From: a virus
Length of the DNA stretch: 21,458 bases
Virus record (IMG/VR): IMGVR_UViG_3300031623_000061
Location: 1 to 21,458 of that record
Direction: 5' to 3' (one strand)
Shown here: positions 14,629 through 21,458 of the stretch, in pieces
How the letters are laid out: each line of letters starts with the position of its first letter
Position numbering within the stretch: the stretch's first letter is position 1
The notes under the pieces: model-generated
What the model was told of the DNA's origin: nothing
Database searches by the model: none
Seen by the model: the letters and a program-made list of their open reading frames with translations, nothing else
Made by a program: the position numbers and the translations under genes

Positions 14629-15627
14629 CTACGCGTTGACGATGCGGCCATCTTGCTGTGCAGCAAAGATGTCCCGCTCGATGTTATTCCGCTCATCTTC
14701 CTTGCCTGCGAACCCGCCCGTCCGGACCTTCTCAAAGAAAGCAGAGATGTCCTTGGGTGTGTATGTGCGGGCTTCGCCTGTTGGGGTAGCGCCGCCGCTG
14801 CGGCTCTTCCCCGGAGAGACTTGTTTCTCAAGCTCGGAGGTAGAAGCGGACCGATTAGGTTGAGCTAACGCGGCACCAGTAGCCGACTGCCAAGAAGAAA
14901 AGAAACTTGCTACCCGTGTGACGTCCAGATTGCGCTGGGCGTCGTCGAGGTATGTCTGCCGTGTCAACCCGGACAATGGGTCAGTCTCCAACAGCCAGGA
15001 CTGAAAATCCTGATTATCATTGATCGCCCGCCAATCCGGCATTTGCGTAGACAAGGTAGACCAGAAATTCTGCTCGGCACTCTGCGCTTGCTGGCTAGCA
15101 ATCTGCTCAACACGGGGGACAACCTGCCCCTGTAGCTGTTGGACTGTACCCTGAAGGTCGGCAATCTGCTGCTGGTACTGAGCAGCAACTTCCTGACTGA
15201 CCTTACGCATGATGTCGATGGACTCACCGTACTCATCCACCTCTTCCGCCGTAAGCGAACTAGGTGCCGGAGCTGCGGGGGCAGCCGCAGGAGTCGCCTG
15301 CACGGTAGCGATAAGCTGCTCCATGCTCTGCAACCTGCTGTTCAGCGCTTGGTTCTCCGCGTTCAGGCGGGGGACGTCCACGTTGTACATGCCCTGAAGA
15401 GTCCGATATTTCTGCTCAAACGTTTCGTCTTGCGCACCGGCACCCTGCTCATCAGGCGCTGGCGCTTGCACAGGTTCGACAACACGGTTGGCCTCGCTTT
15501 GCTGTGGGGCAATGGCCACAACCTCCGCCGTTTCACCATTCTTGGGCGACTCGGTGCTGGGGTTGAGATCACTGTACAACTGTTGCACGGCCTCAGTCTG
15601 TTTACGAACTTGCTCTGGTACTGACAT
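14629..15627 (-). CDS. Scaffolding protein
   Basis: 332 aa; AGGAG lies 6 nt before ATG 15627. The protein is acidic and Gln/Glu/Ala/Pro-rich. A disordered N-terminal part (STESPKNGETAEVVAIAPQQ) is followed by coiled-coil segments (FEQKYRTLQGMYNVDVPRLN, AENQALNSRLQSMEQLIATV and AAQYQQQIADLQGTVQQLQG). A final region with DISAFFEKVRTGGF and RNNIERDIFAAQQDGRIVNA is likely to bind the coat. This composition and location between portal and major capsid gene are those of scaffolds that guide procapsid assembly and then leave or are degraded. No protease motif was seen. Confidence 0.85.
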   Translation of the reverse strand: MSVPEQVRKQTEAVQQLYSDLNPSTESPKNGETAEVVAIAPQQSEANRVVEPVQAPAPDEQGAGAQDETFEQKYRTLQGMYNVDVPRLNAENQALNSRLQSMEQLIATVQATPAAAPAAPAPSSLTAEEVDEYGESIDIMRKVSQEVAAQYQQQIADLQGTVQQLQGQVVPRVEQIASQQAQSAEQNFWSTLSTQMPDWRAINDNQDFQSWLLETDPLSGLTRQTYLDDAQRNLDVTRVASFFSSWQSATGAALAQPNRSASTSELEKQVSPGKSRSGGATPTGEARTYTPKDISAFFEKVRTGGFAGKEDERNNIERDIFAAQQDGRIVNA

Positions 15628-15664
15628 CTTACGCTCCTATCGGTATGCGTAGTTAAGGAAGAGG

Positions 15665-15874
15665 CTATCCATGGCTAGGTGCCTCGCTCAGAAGATTACA
15701 AATCTCCTTTAGAACCTGACACCGCCCGGAAGCGAGCGCCTGGCTATTACTTGCTGTATCGGGTAGGCGATCTACCTCAGTGGTCCGCCACTGAGTAAGG
15801 AACGCCCCCACGCGAGGCACATTCTGCGCCACATGAGCAAATGCTTTCATGGTGTCTGCATCGGGCTTAATCAT
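15665..15874 (-). CDS. Small portal-adjacent protein, unknown function
   Basis: 69 aa; ATG 15874 overlaps the portal stop (ATGA), so it is translationally coupled to the portal. It is helical in appearance (ADTMKAFAHVAQNVPRVGAF, then LTQWRTTEVDRLP), with a C-terminal segment SGRCQVLKEICNLLSEAP. Short proteins with a motif like VGAFLxxWR...G..QxLxEI are frequent between portal and scaffold genes of podovirus-like phages. No function is known to me; a portal or scaffold partner is possible. Confidence 0.65.
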   Translation of the reverse strand: MIKPDADTMKAFAHVAQNVPRVGAFLTQWRTTEVDRLPDTASNSQALASGRCQVLKEICNLLSEAPSHG

Positions 15875-17931
15875 GCTTGCCCCGTGAACTGGTTAGACAC
15901 TTCATTGGTTCCGCCTGCTGGGTTGCCAGCCTGGTCGATAGTCTTGGGCTGCTCACCAGTGCGCCCGCCATTGGGCGGTGTAATTGATGGCTGCGCCTCA
16001 CTCTGAGCGGCGCGCTTGTTAAACGCAGCCTTCTCGCGAGTAGGCACGATCTCATCCTCAGGCATCTGGAGTCCCTTAGCAACTTCCCGAAGGATAGCTG
16101 CGCGTCCGTCCTGACCGATGATCTCCATATCGAACTCATTTGCCGTCGCCTGTAAGAACTCAACCCGGCGGGTATTGACCGTGTCCTTGACCGCCAAGTT
16201 AATCGCACCACGGGGGATAATCTGTGCATCCCCTTTAATGCTCTCGTCTTTGTCATACCGCATGTTATACACAAATTGACGATGCACAACAAGTTTCAGT
16301 ATGTCGCTGTCAATATGCATGACAACCTGGCGGATGCTTTTGCCCGCCGAACCCATCAACATGCTGAGCCCAGAAGCCGTGCGACCAGCGCCCTGCACGT
16401 TAAGATCGCCGTGGAGATATGACGGCACACCGGAGTGCTCGTCTGCCAGCTGACTGAACTGGCTGTAGACTGCCATCAGAGAAGCGGAATTATCATCAGG
16501 CTGATTGAACCTAACTGCAGGAGCAGAACCGCCGAGCGGGTCGTTGAGAACCTGCCAAATGCGCCACGGATGCATCTGGGTAATGTCCTCGTTCGGTGGG
16601 ATACGCTCAAGATTAACCTCAACCTGAGGACCAGAAGCGATACCCATATTATTAACCAGCGAGCGCGCAGCCGCGTTGCAAATATTCTGCACATCCTCAA
16701 TGATCTCCGGAATACCCTTGCCCCAGAACGCACCAGGGGACTTGATGAACGACGTAACGGCGTAAGGCTTCTCTCCCAACGGATCATAATTGAGAATGGC
16801 CTTGATAACGTAGTTGCCGACGATCCACACATTGGCATCGTACTCCTTGGCAGGGTCCGTCACCTCTTCTTCGGAGAGCCCCCACTCCAGTAGCATCTTA
16901 CCGCTTATCTTGCCCCAGAACTCGAGGGCATCAAAAATCTCTGTCGGGCGCTGCTCAGTGCTGTGCTTGCGCTCCAGCTCGTCCTTCTCCAAATCCTTAG
17001 ACGCATTGATCCAGCTCTGGCCATTACCAATGCTGAGGATTTCACGAATGGCGTCGTCGTCATAACCCGGCACCCCGATAAGCTCGGACAGTAGCATCCG
17101 TGTAAGGGGGTGATGCTCGAACACATAGCCGTCGTTGACCCGCGTGATGCCCGGCTCGGGGAAGAACCTAAATGGATCGACCCGCTCGAACTCAGGAGCC
17201 AGCTGCTCATCTGCTACAGCGATGGTGTTACCCTCGTCGTCCGTGCTCCACGACAACTTGCGCTGCCGACGGACACATGGCCCTTTGAGGATGGCGACGG
17301 GGAAAGTCACAAGGTCAGTGAGGAACTCATTGAACGCATCTGCGAACCCACCCTCGGCAAACTGATCACTGATCTTGGTCTTCATCTTCTTCGCACGGGT
17401 GGCCGCGCTCTGTAACACTTTGAACCGTAGCTCCTGCGCGATGACCTCTTTGAACTCCGCGATCTCCGCTTGAGTCGGAGCCTGGCCAATCTGCTCGATC
17501 ATGCTGGTAACCCGCTCACCAAGCATCTGGTCGATAGCCTCATCAGTCGCTTCCGGAAGATCAGGGTTGGGCGTCGGCTGAAGGTCCCACGGGGGTGAGC
17601 CCGTGTCCATGAGGATATCACGCAGCCAGCTCTCGGCGGCCCGACACTTCACCTCGGTGAGCATCATGTAAATCTCGGAGCCACCCTGCTTCTGGATGCT
17701 GGATAACTTGGATGGCTCGTACTCACCGTTGCGCTGCCGCAAGGCAGTGAGCATGGCCCGCTCGATTGGGTCTTTGGATCGCTTGGCCGCGTCGAACGCA
17801 GACCGTAGATACCCCGACAGCCCGACCATAAGAGGCGCAGCTTGGCGCTCCGCGACAGCCCGACGAGTCTCAGTCTCCTGCTTAACGAGAGTTGCGTTAT
17901 CGACGACACGGAGGAAGGAGAGTCCTGCCAC
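15871..17931 (-). CDS. Portal protein (head-tail connector)
   Basis: 686 aa from GTG 17931, directly after the upstream TAG. The dodecameric portal forms the vertex for DNA entry and exit. Supporting stretches include a central FERVDPFRFFPEPGITRVND region, WGKISGKMLLEWGLSEEEV, and KSPGAFWGKGIPEIIEDVQN. Near residue 513 is GAGRTASGLSMLMGSAGKSI, a motif strongly typical of podoviral portals. It is followed by the long helical stem region and a Q/P/G-rich C-terminus. Length fits podoviral portals (roughly 530-770 aa). Position between terminase and scaffold supports it. Confidence 0.92.
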   Translation of the reverse strand: MAGLSFLRVVDNATLVKQETETRRAVAERQAAPLMVGLSGYLRSAFDAAKRSKDPIERAMLTALRQRNGEYEPSKLSSIQKQGGSEIYMMLTEVKCRAAESWLRDILMDTGSPPWDLQPTPNPDLPEATDEAIDQMLGERVTSMIEQIGQAPTQAEIAEFKEVIAQELRFKVLQSAATRAKKMKTKISDQFAEGGFADAFNEFLTDLVTFPVAILKGPCVRRQRKLSWSTDDEGNTIAVADEQLAPEFERVDPFRFFPEPGITRVNDGYVFEHHPLTRMLLSELIGVPGYDDDAIREILSIGNGQSWINASKDLEKDELERKHSTEQRPTEIFDALEFWGKISGKMLLEWGLSEEEVTDPAKEYDANVWIVGNYVIKAILNYDPLGEKPYAVTSFIKSPGAFWGKGIPEIIEDVQNICNAAARSLVNNMGIASGPQVEVNLERIPPNEDITQMHPWRIWQVLNDPLGGSAPAVRFNQPDDNSASLMAVYSQFSQLADEHSGVPSYLHGDLNVQGAGRTASGLSMLMGSAGKSIRQVVMHIDSDILKLVVHRQFVYNMRYDKDESIKGDAQIIPRGAINLAVKDTVNTRRVEFLQATANEFDMEIIGQDGRAAILREVAKGLQMPEDEIVPTREKAAFNKRAAQSEAQPSITPPNGGRTGEQPKTIDQAGNPAGGTNEVSNQFTGQA

Positions 17932-18234
17932 CTAGTATCCCCTATCCCTATCTATGCTGCCGTGAACCACGAACTCCGCCTCGCGTGCGACGTCTCGCGC
18001 AGCACTATAAAGGGACTCTCCTTTACCGACTAGCGCAGCAATCTTTTCGAGGGACTCCATATCAGTAATGGTAACCCCGCACTCCAACCCAGCGTGCTGC
18101 GCAGCGAGACGAATTTCACCCCCTGGAACAACTGGACCAGTAACCTTCTTATACTTACCACCCATATACAGCTCAGTAGTCTCGCGCACAGAAAGGCCAC
18201 TGCGGTCCATCTTTGGGTTATCAGAAAACCGCAT
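17932..18234 (-). CDS. Small protein before portal, unknown function
   Basis: 100 aa from ATG 18234. An in-frame ATG exists at 18249, but the GGAGGGG ribosome site at 18241-18247 lies 6 nt before 18234 and inside the longer version. Visible features: SVRETTELYMGGKYKKVTGP, GGEIRLAAQHAGLECGVTIT and a helical DMESLEKIAALVGKGESLYS. It has its own promoter and starts the head operon. No family recognised. The stop abuts the portal GTG. Confidence 0.7.
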   Translation of the reverse strand: MRFSDNPKMDRSGLSVRETTELYMGGKYKKVTGPVVPGGEIRLAAQHAGLECGVTITDMESLEKIAALVGKGESLYSAARDVAREAEFVVHGSIDRDRGY

Positions 18235-18265
18235 GTGCTTCCCCTCCATTAAAACTCGGAACTTC

Positions 18266-18294
18266 CTTATACCTCACAGGAACAACTTGCACAA
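18266..18294 (-). promoter_or_regulatory. Sigma70-like promoter for head/portal operon
   Basis: On the minus strand, TTGTGC (complement of 18289-18294), a 17-bp spacer, and TATAAG (complement of 18266-18271). It lies between the terminator after the large terminase and the 100-aa gene. Spacer length is ideal; the -35 matches at 4 of 6 positions. Confidence 0.5.
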
Positions 18295-18299
18295 TAGGG

Positions 18300-18336
18300 A
18301 AAAGAACCCCCGCTGGGGGTGGGGCCAGCGGGGGTT
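18300..18336 (-). terminator. Rho-independent terminator after large terminase
   Basis: Arms 18305-18316 and 18325-18336 are perfect 12-bp complements around an 8-nt loop. On the minus strand the stem ends in GGGGGTT followed by CTTTTCCC. It lies 43 nt after the large terminase stop. Confidence 0.85.
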
Positions 18337-18379
18337 AGTCTGGAAGGACGACAGGGAGCAATCCTCCTAGGGAGACGGG

Positions 18380-19765
18380 CTATGTCCAGCCCGCAGCGGA
18401 GTGACTCTTAATCTCTCGACGCTGCATAATTATAGCACCGTCTGAGATAGATGCAATATGTAACATGAGATATTGTAAAGCCTCAGCCACATGGCTGTGT
18501 TTATTTTTGTCAATAGCCCCAGTACGGGAATGGAAGCGATACCCCCCCATCATGGCAGACTTGAGCGCCGTGCAGCTGGGATCGACCAGAAATGCACTGT
18601 CGCCGTCAGCGTGTCGCATGAGGAAGTCGTCCACCGCGCCTAACCTTGCAGTGACGTTGTTGGTCTTGGCTGCGATAACTTTAAGCCCCTCGGCTCGGAT
18701 GACGTCGATGGCGCTGCGCTCATCAGTCTGCGCCCGCTGCACACCGGCAGGGTCAACGACCACCATGATAGTCGCCCCCGAGAACCTTTCCTGGATGAGT
18801 GGCTTGAGCACGGTCCGGACGAAGCGTTGCACCCCCATGTCGAAACTCACAGCTTCGGCGTATATGAGCGCCCGCCCCCGCGCATCCAACTGCCCAAAGA
18901 CCGCCGCTGGCGTGAGCCCCAAGTCCATACCGATGATAAGAGGGCGGATGCCATTAATGATAGGACTAAGGCGCTCACTGGCCATATGATAATCAGGACG
19001 AAAATACTTATACACAGGCTGCCCAGCAGAACTGAGCCCATACTCCCCGTCGATGTAGACCCTGATGTACCCCTCGCTACGCCCCTGCGTCTCATAATAT
19101 CCCTCCGGTAAGTTCTCGACATTCTCCGCCAAGTCACTCCGCCCACTGGGCTGCTTGTAGACCGCCCACCCGTTGTCGTTGGGGCTGACTCCGTCCTTGG
19201 GATCGATGTGCTCCATCTGGTAGAACCACCAGGAGTCCATCACCGGCGGGTTAGTGTCCCCCCACATGCCATGCCACGTCGGCCCCCCATCCTTCTTGGA
19301 CGGATAGCGCCCAATGCGCTTGGACATCGCATCGATGATGTCAGGATGGATATCACGACACTCGTTGAACCACGCGAAGGTCAGCTCGAGCGAGTTAAGG
19401 TTCGCCACATCGTCCGCATCATCGAGCGCACGAAACATAATTTCGCATTGGATGTCACCGACCTCGAAGAAGTAAGTCTTCGTAGTCCGCATATAGCGTC
19501 CACACACCCCCGGCGGAAACCAGTCCAGAAATGTTTTGATTGTGGTGTCCATGAGTTGGCGCGCCGTCTCGCGGACGACTGCCGCCCGCGTCTTGCGAAT
19601 GCCCTGCGCATTAGGCTCTTGCTCCCCTGCCCGGCGAATGACCTCAAAACTGCTTGTGACACTCTTGCCCGAACCTACACACCCCATGAGCACACGCATC
19701 TTAGCGTCGTCAGCCATGAACTGACCGCACACGCGGGATGGCGTGAAGTCAATGTTATAGCCCAT
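18380..19765 (-). CDS. terL: Terminase large subunit (packaging ATPase and nuclease)
   Basis: 461 aa, ATG 19765 overlapping the zinc-ribbon gene by 11 nt. The N-terminal ATPase has a Walker A at residues 28-35 (GCVGSGKS) and a Walker B with catalytic Glu at 128-135 (LTFAWFNE). The C-terminal RNase H-like nuclease shows LIIGMDLGLTPAAVFGQLDA, TIMVVVDPAG and a final KNKHSHVAEALQY motif, all consistent with a metal-dependent nuclease site. It drives genome translocation into the procapsid through the portal and cuts concatemers. Length is in the usual 450-600 aa range. The gene is followed by a terminator. Confidence 0.95.
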   Translation of the reverse strand: MGYNIDFTPSRVCGQFMADDAKMRVLMGCVGSGKSVTSSFEVIRRAGEQEPNAQGIRKTRAAVVRETARQLMDTTIKTFLDWFPPGVCGRYMRTTKTYFFEVGDIQCEIMFRALDDADDVANLNSLELTFAWFNECRDIHPDIIDAMSKRIGRYPSKKDGGPTWHGMWGDTNPPVMDSWWFYQMEHIDPKDGVSPNDNGWAVYKQPSGRSDLAENVENLPEGYYETQGRSEGYIRVYIDGEYGLSSAGQPVYKYFRPDYHMASERLSPIINGIRPLIIGMDLGLTPAAVFGQLDARGRALIYAEAVSFDMGVQRFVRTVLKPLIQERFSGATIMVVVDPAGVQRAQTDERSAIDVIRAEGLKVIAAKTNNVTARLGAVDDFLMRHADGDSAFLVDPSCTALKSAMMGGYRFHSRTGAIDKNKHSHVAEALQYLMLHIASISDGAIIMQRREIKSHSAAGWT

Positions 19766-19883
19766 AGTTCACCCAGGTAGCGTAGAGAAGCTGGCACCGT
19801 GGACAGCTTGTCGGCCCCGGCTCGTTCTCCCACTCATGCGCGCACTTCCAACAACGGAACTTGGCCTTCTTAATTTGCGACAT
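19755..19883 (-). CDS. Micro-protein with zinc ribbon (42 aa)
   Basis: ATG 19883 to TAA 19755-19757; it overlaps the 55-aa gene by 14 nt and the large terminase start by 11 nt. It has C11-x2-C14 (CWKCAHEWENE) and C27-x2-C30 (SCPRC), a four-Cys zinc ribbon or rubredoxin-like knuckle pair, and a basic start (KKAKFR). The close CxxC pairs with conserved spacing and tight overlaps argue for a real gene despite the size. A DNA or terminase-binding role is possible; not shown. Confidence 0.7.
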   Translation of the reverse strand: MSQIKKAKFRCWKCAHEWENEPGPTSCPRCQLLYATWVNYGL

Positions 19884-20037
19884 CGTCGTCTGCCTCCCGT
19901 GCATCGTTGTGGACCCACACGTTGTCGCCCGCATCCACCGGTCTGCACCAGCAGCTGGAGGCCGGGATATGCTCTACCCACTCGTTGGTCTCGATGAGGT
20001 GAACCCCACCGATATCGTCGTACTGCGTATCAATCAT
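19870..20037 (-). CDS. Micro-protein, acidic, with CWC motif (55 aa)
   Basis: ATG 20037 to TAA 19870-19872, overlapping genes on both sides. The sequence has EHIPASSCWCRPVDAGDNVW then VHND and an acidic tail. Small phage proteins with a CWC...P...VWVHN/H pattern near packaging or replication genes are common, with unknown role. The overlap with neighbours and the recurrent pattern support coding. Confidence 0.7.
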   Translation of the reverse strand: MIDTQYDDIGGVHLIETNEWVEHIPASSCWCRPVDAGDNVWVHNDAREADDDVAN

Positions 20038-20176
20038 ATATCGTCACCCGCACCTGCATGGGCCTGCGCAACCGCTTGCGGTAAGTGACAATGCGTAGGG
20101 AGAAGGAAAGCCCCAACCGCTCCGCCTTGGCAGTTACCATCTGTGCTGCACGCAGGGAGTCGAATAGCTTAGTCAC
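20030..20176 (-). CDS. Micro-protein, basic (48 aa)
   Basis: GTG 20176 overlaps the stop of the small-terminase-like gene (GTGA), stop TGA 20030-20032. The frame is open further back to 20305, but that part lies inside the upstream gene. It is strongly basic (RIVTYRKRLRRPMQVRVTIY) with a helical start (LFDSLRAAQMVTAKAERLG). A nucleic acid-binding role is possible. No family recognised. Confidence 0.55.
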   Translation of the reverse strand: MTKLFDSLRAAQMVTAKAERLGLSFSLRIVTYRKRLRRPMQVRVTIYD

Positions 20177-20631
20177 GGAATATGCTCGATGGTGGGGAGC
20201 TCTGTAGCTTGTTGTGGAGTGCTCGGCAAGTTGATCTGGATTGTCACGCCACCACCACTGCCATCCAGGGCAGTAACATCGCCCTTGGGCTCCAGGCCAC
20301 CCCACTTGACTGTGGACTTGATGAGGTCGGCCTTGACCGAGGCACTGACGTCGGCGCTGTGAATGAGTGTCCAGCTGGTGGTAAGGAGTTCCTCAGCCTG
20401 GGCCTTCGCCTTGAGGCGGAAGGTCATGCCCTTCTCACGCACCTCGTCCCGTAGATGCATCACCTTCTTGAGGAACATACTGTCCTGGTTGAACTCAGCG
20501 AGCATGTCGGGGGAGATGTTGTGGCGGAGTAGGATGTCAGCGAACGCGTCACCGCTACCCTCTAAGGCAAGCGCGATGTCCATCGCGAGACGGTCCGACC
20601 AGGGGTGATATTTGAGCGGCAGCGTGTCCAT
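20173..20631 (-). CDS. Small terminase-like protein
   Basis: 152 aa from ATG 20631. No clear ribosome site precedes the ATG. The N-terminal segment has RLAMDIALALEGSGDAFADI, LLRHNISPDMLAEFNQDSMF, then a helical arm (VMHLRDEVREKGMTFRLKAK, AEELLTTSWTLIHSADVSAS) and VKADLIKSTVKWGGLEPKG. This helix-turn-helix-like start plus long helical arm and a disordered C-terminus fits small terminase subunits, which recognise phage DNA for packaging. It lies upstream of the large terminase. I consider the role likely but not certain. Confidence 0.65.
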   Translation of the reverse strand: MDTLPLKYHPWSDRLAMDIALALEGSGDAFADILLRHNISPDMLAEFNQDSMFLKKVMHLRDEVREKGMTFRLKAKAQAEELLTTSWTLIHSADVSASVKADLIKSTVKWGGLEPKGDVTALDGSGGGVTIQINLPSTPQQATELPTIEHIP

Positions 20632-20664
20632 GGCTGTGGATTGTGGGGTAAGTTGCTGGGCGTG

Positions 20665-21288
20665 TCAAGTGGGGGGCTTATACTTGAGAAGGTATTTTGC
20701 GGCCTCGAGCATACGCTTCGGGCTGTCCCCAAACAACCCAAGCCCGGTATTACACTTGGCACACACCACCCCCCTAACTTTCCCTGTGGTGTGGCAATGG
20801 TCCACGGCGAGTCTCTTTCTGCTAGCAGAAACCCCGCATATAGCACACCCACCACCTTGTAGAGCAATAATCTCATCGTAGTCCTCAGCGGTCACCCCGT
20901 ACTTTGCTTTTATCGCCGCAGCCCACGTATGGTCCTTATCATATACTACCTGGCACTCCCCACATAAGAACCCACGCCCCGGCTTCTGGTGGTGCACCCC
21001 GCACTCAGGGCACACTCGATCCCTACCGAAAACGCGCTGCTCAAAATTTTTCCAGCGTAAATCCATGGGGTCACTCCCAACAAACTTAAACTCGAACCGC
21101 TCGGGCTGCCGCTTGGTCATATGCACAACAGCGACTTTCCGGGCATTAACCTGTTTCCCGGCATGCTGTAGAATAACGCGGCTGTCCCGCCTCTCAATAT
21201 AGCAAGGACGCATTGTGGACAACCGCGTGATAACCCCAGTCTCAGGGCTGTATGAAAACAGGGTTAAAATTTCTTCGGTGCGTAACAT
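20665..21288 (-). CDS. Endonuclease VII-family nuclease with extra N-terminal region
   Basis: 207 aa, ATG 21288 with a GGGGGG ribosome site. The C-terminal domain is Endonuclease VII-like: C148-x2-C151 (CAICG), DHCH at 163-166, and C176-x2-C179-N180 (CAKCN). These correspond to the zinc and active-site residues of T4 gp49. T4 gp49 resolves Holliday junctions and branched DNA. A second CxxC pair lies at 93/96 (CPEC) and 109/112 (CGEC), probably another zinc site. The first 85 residues (FSYSPETGVITRLSTM, then an RWKNFEQR end) resemble the N-terminal part of HNH homing nucleases whose own His-rich core is missing. It could clear branched DNA before packaging or be a free-standing homing-type nuclease. 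Confidence 0.85.
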   Translation of the reverse strand: MLRTEEILTLFSYSPETGVITRLSTMRPCYIERRDSRVILQHAGKQVNARKVAVVHMTKRQPERFEFKFVGSDPMDLRWKNFEQRVFGRDRVCPECGVHHQKPGRGFLCGECQVVYDKDHTWAAAIKAKYGVTAEDYDEIIALQGGGCAICGVSASRKRLAVDHCHTTGKVRGVVCAKCNTGLGLFGDSPKRMLEAAKYLLKYKPPT

Positions 21289-21293
21289 AAGAC

Positions 21294-21331
21294 CCCCCTA
21301 TAAATTATTTCACTATAAGCATTATAGGGGG
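21294..21331. promoter_or_regulatory. Dyad symmetry overlapping promoter -10 box and ribosome site
   Basis: 21294-21303 (ccccctataa) is the exact reverse complement of 21322-21331 (ttataggggg), 18 bp apart. One arm overlaps the -10 box, the other the GGGGGG ribosome site. It could be an operator; no repressor gene is in the window. Confidence 0.5.
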
Positions 21332-21349
21332 TAGTTATAAAAATTGCAA
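21321..21349 (-). promoter_or_regulatory. Strong sigma70-type promoter for packaging operon
   Basis: On the minus strand, TTGCAA (21344-21349), a 17-bp spacer, and TATAAT (complement of 21321-21326). The -10 is consensus and the spacing ideal. The expected start of transcription is about 25 nt before the ATG at 21288. Confidence 0.8.
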
Positions 21350-21458
21350 GCCGAAAGAGAACTCGCCTATCCTAGAGGGGCGCGAAATATTTTGAAAGCC
21401 ATGTCCCCCCCGTCGAGCCTCCGCGACACGCTGAAGCCCGGAAAGCTCAATGGTTTCA
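21350..21458. other. Right-edge segment, no assigned gene
   Basis: Three short open frames run off the edge: two minus-strand frames that would end near 21367 and just inside the promoter, and a plus-strand ATG at 21401 with no ribosome site. None shows a recognisable motif. It may hold the last codons of an upstream minus-strand gene. Confidence 0.3.

Noticed and set aside
13841-14863. 340-codon plus-strand open frame
   Set aside because: It lies opposite the major capsid and scaffold genes, both well supported with ribosome sites. The product has no motif and looks like a codon-bias shadow.
19769-19981. 70-codon minus-strand frame opposite phase to the micro-genes
   Set aside because: It overlaps the CWC and zinc-ribbon frames, which show recognisable Cys motifs and tight junctions; this frame is Arg/Gly-rich with no motif.
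20030-20305. 91-aa version of the basic micro-gene
   Set aside because: The first 43 residues overlap the small-terminase-like gene out of frame and are Trp/Gly-rich shadow sequence; the GTG at 20176 is the better start.

Overview
This window looks like the late (virion assembly and lysis) region of a tailed, podovirus-like bacteriophage or prophage. Every gene I can support lies on the minus strand, so the biological order runs from high to low coordinates. Genes are packed with 1-20 nt overlaps (ATGA, GTGA and TGATG junctions), often with GTG starts. A GH24 endolysin, a 3-TM holin of the gene-transfer-agent type and a secreted periplasmic-type protein point to a Gram-negative, probably proteobacterial host. 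The exact host and viral genus cannot be read from the sequence.

Region 21458-18250 is the packaging module. A strong sigma70-like promoter overlapping a dyad symmetry element (21294-21349) drives an endonuclease VII-family nuclease. It is followed by a small terminase-like protein, three overlapping micro-genes (48, 55 and 42 aa, the last a zinc ribbon) and the large terminase. A rho-independent terminator and a second promoter (18266-18336) then separate packaging from head genes.

Region 18249-11562 is the head and connector module. It holds a 100-aa unknown, the portal, a 69-aa unknown, the scaffold, the major capsid protein, a probable capsid-associated protein, an internal terminator (13144-13173), a 91-aa unknown and two tandem head-tail adaptor-like proteins that look like structural paralogues.

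Region 11550-8159 is an appendage module. It has a tail fibre with tandem 7-residue repeats, a Thr/Ala-rich beta protein, a beta plus helical protein, a 57-aa holin-like membrane protein, and a protein that joins an N-terminal membrane segment to a DUF7483-like tail-fibre domain. A perfect 29-bp inverted repeat with a 12-nt loop (8717-8786) lies inside the coding sequence of that last protein.

Region 8153-5769 is the lysis module: a C-terminally anchored membrane protein, a 3-TM holin, a 66-aa zinc-finger protein, a GH24 lysozyme, an exported protein and a multispanning membrane protein. It sits between appendage genes and further tail genes.

Region 5767-1 is the tail and DNA-ejection module: a 941-aa tail tube/nozzle-like protein with four internal beta repeats, a 116-aa protein, a Gln/Pro-rich virion-type protein with a GAPQ tandem repeat, a GNAT-like protein, and a glycine-zipper ejection-type protein that runs off the left edge. 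No tRNA, CRISPR array, integrase, regulator gene or insertion sequence was seen. No stretch over 300 bases lacks a gene.
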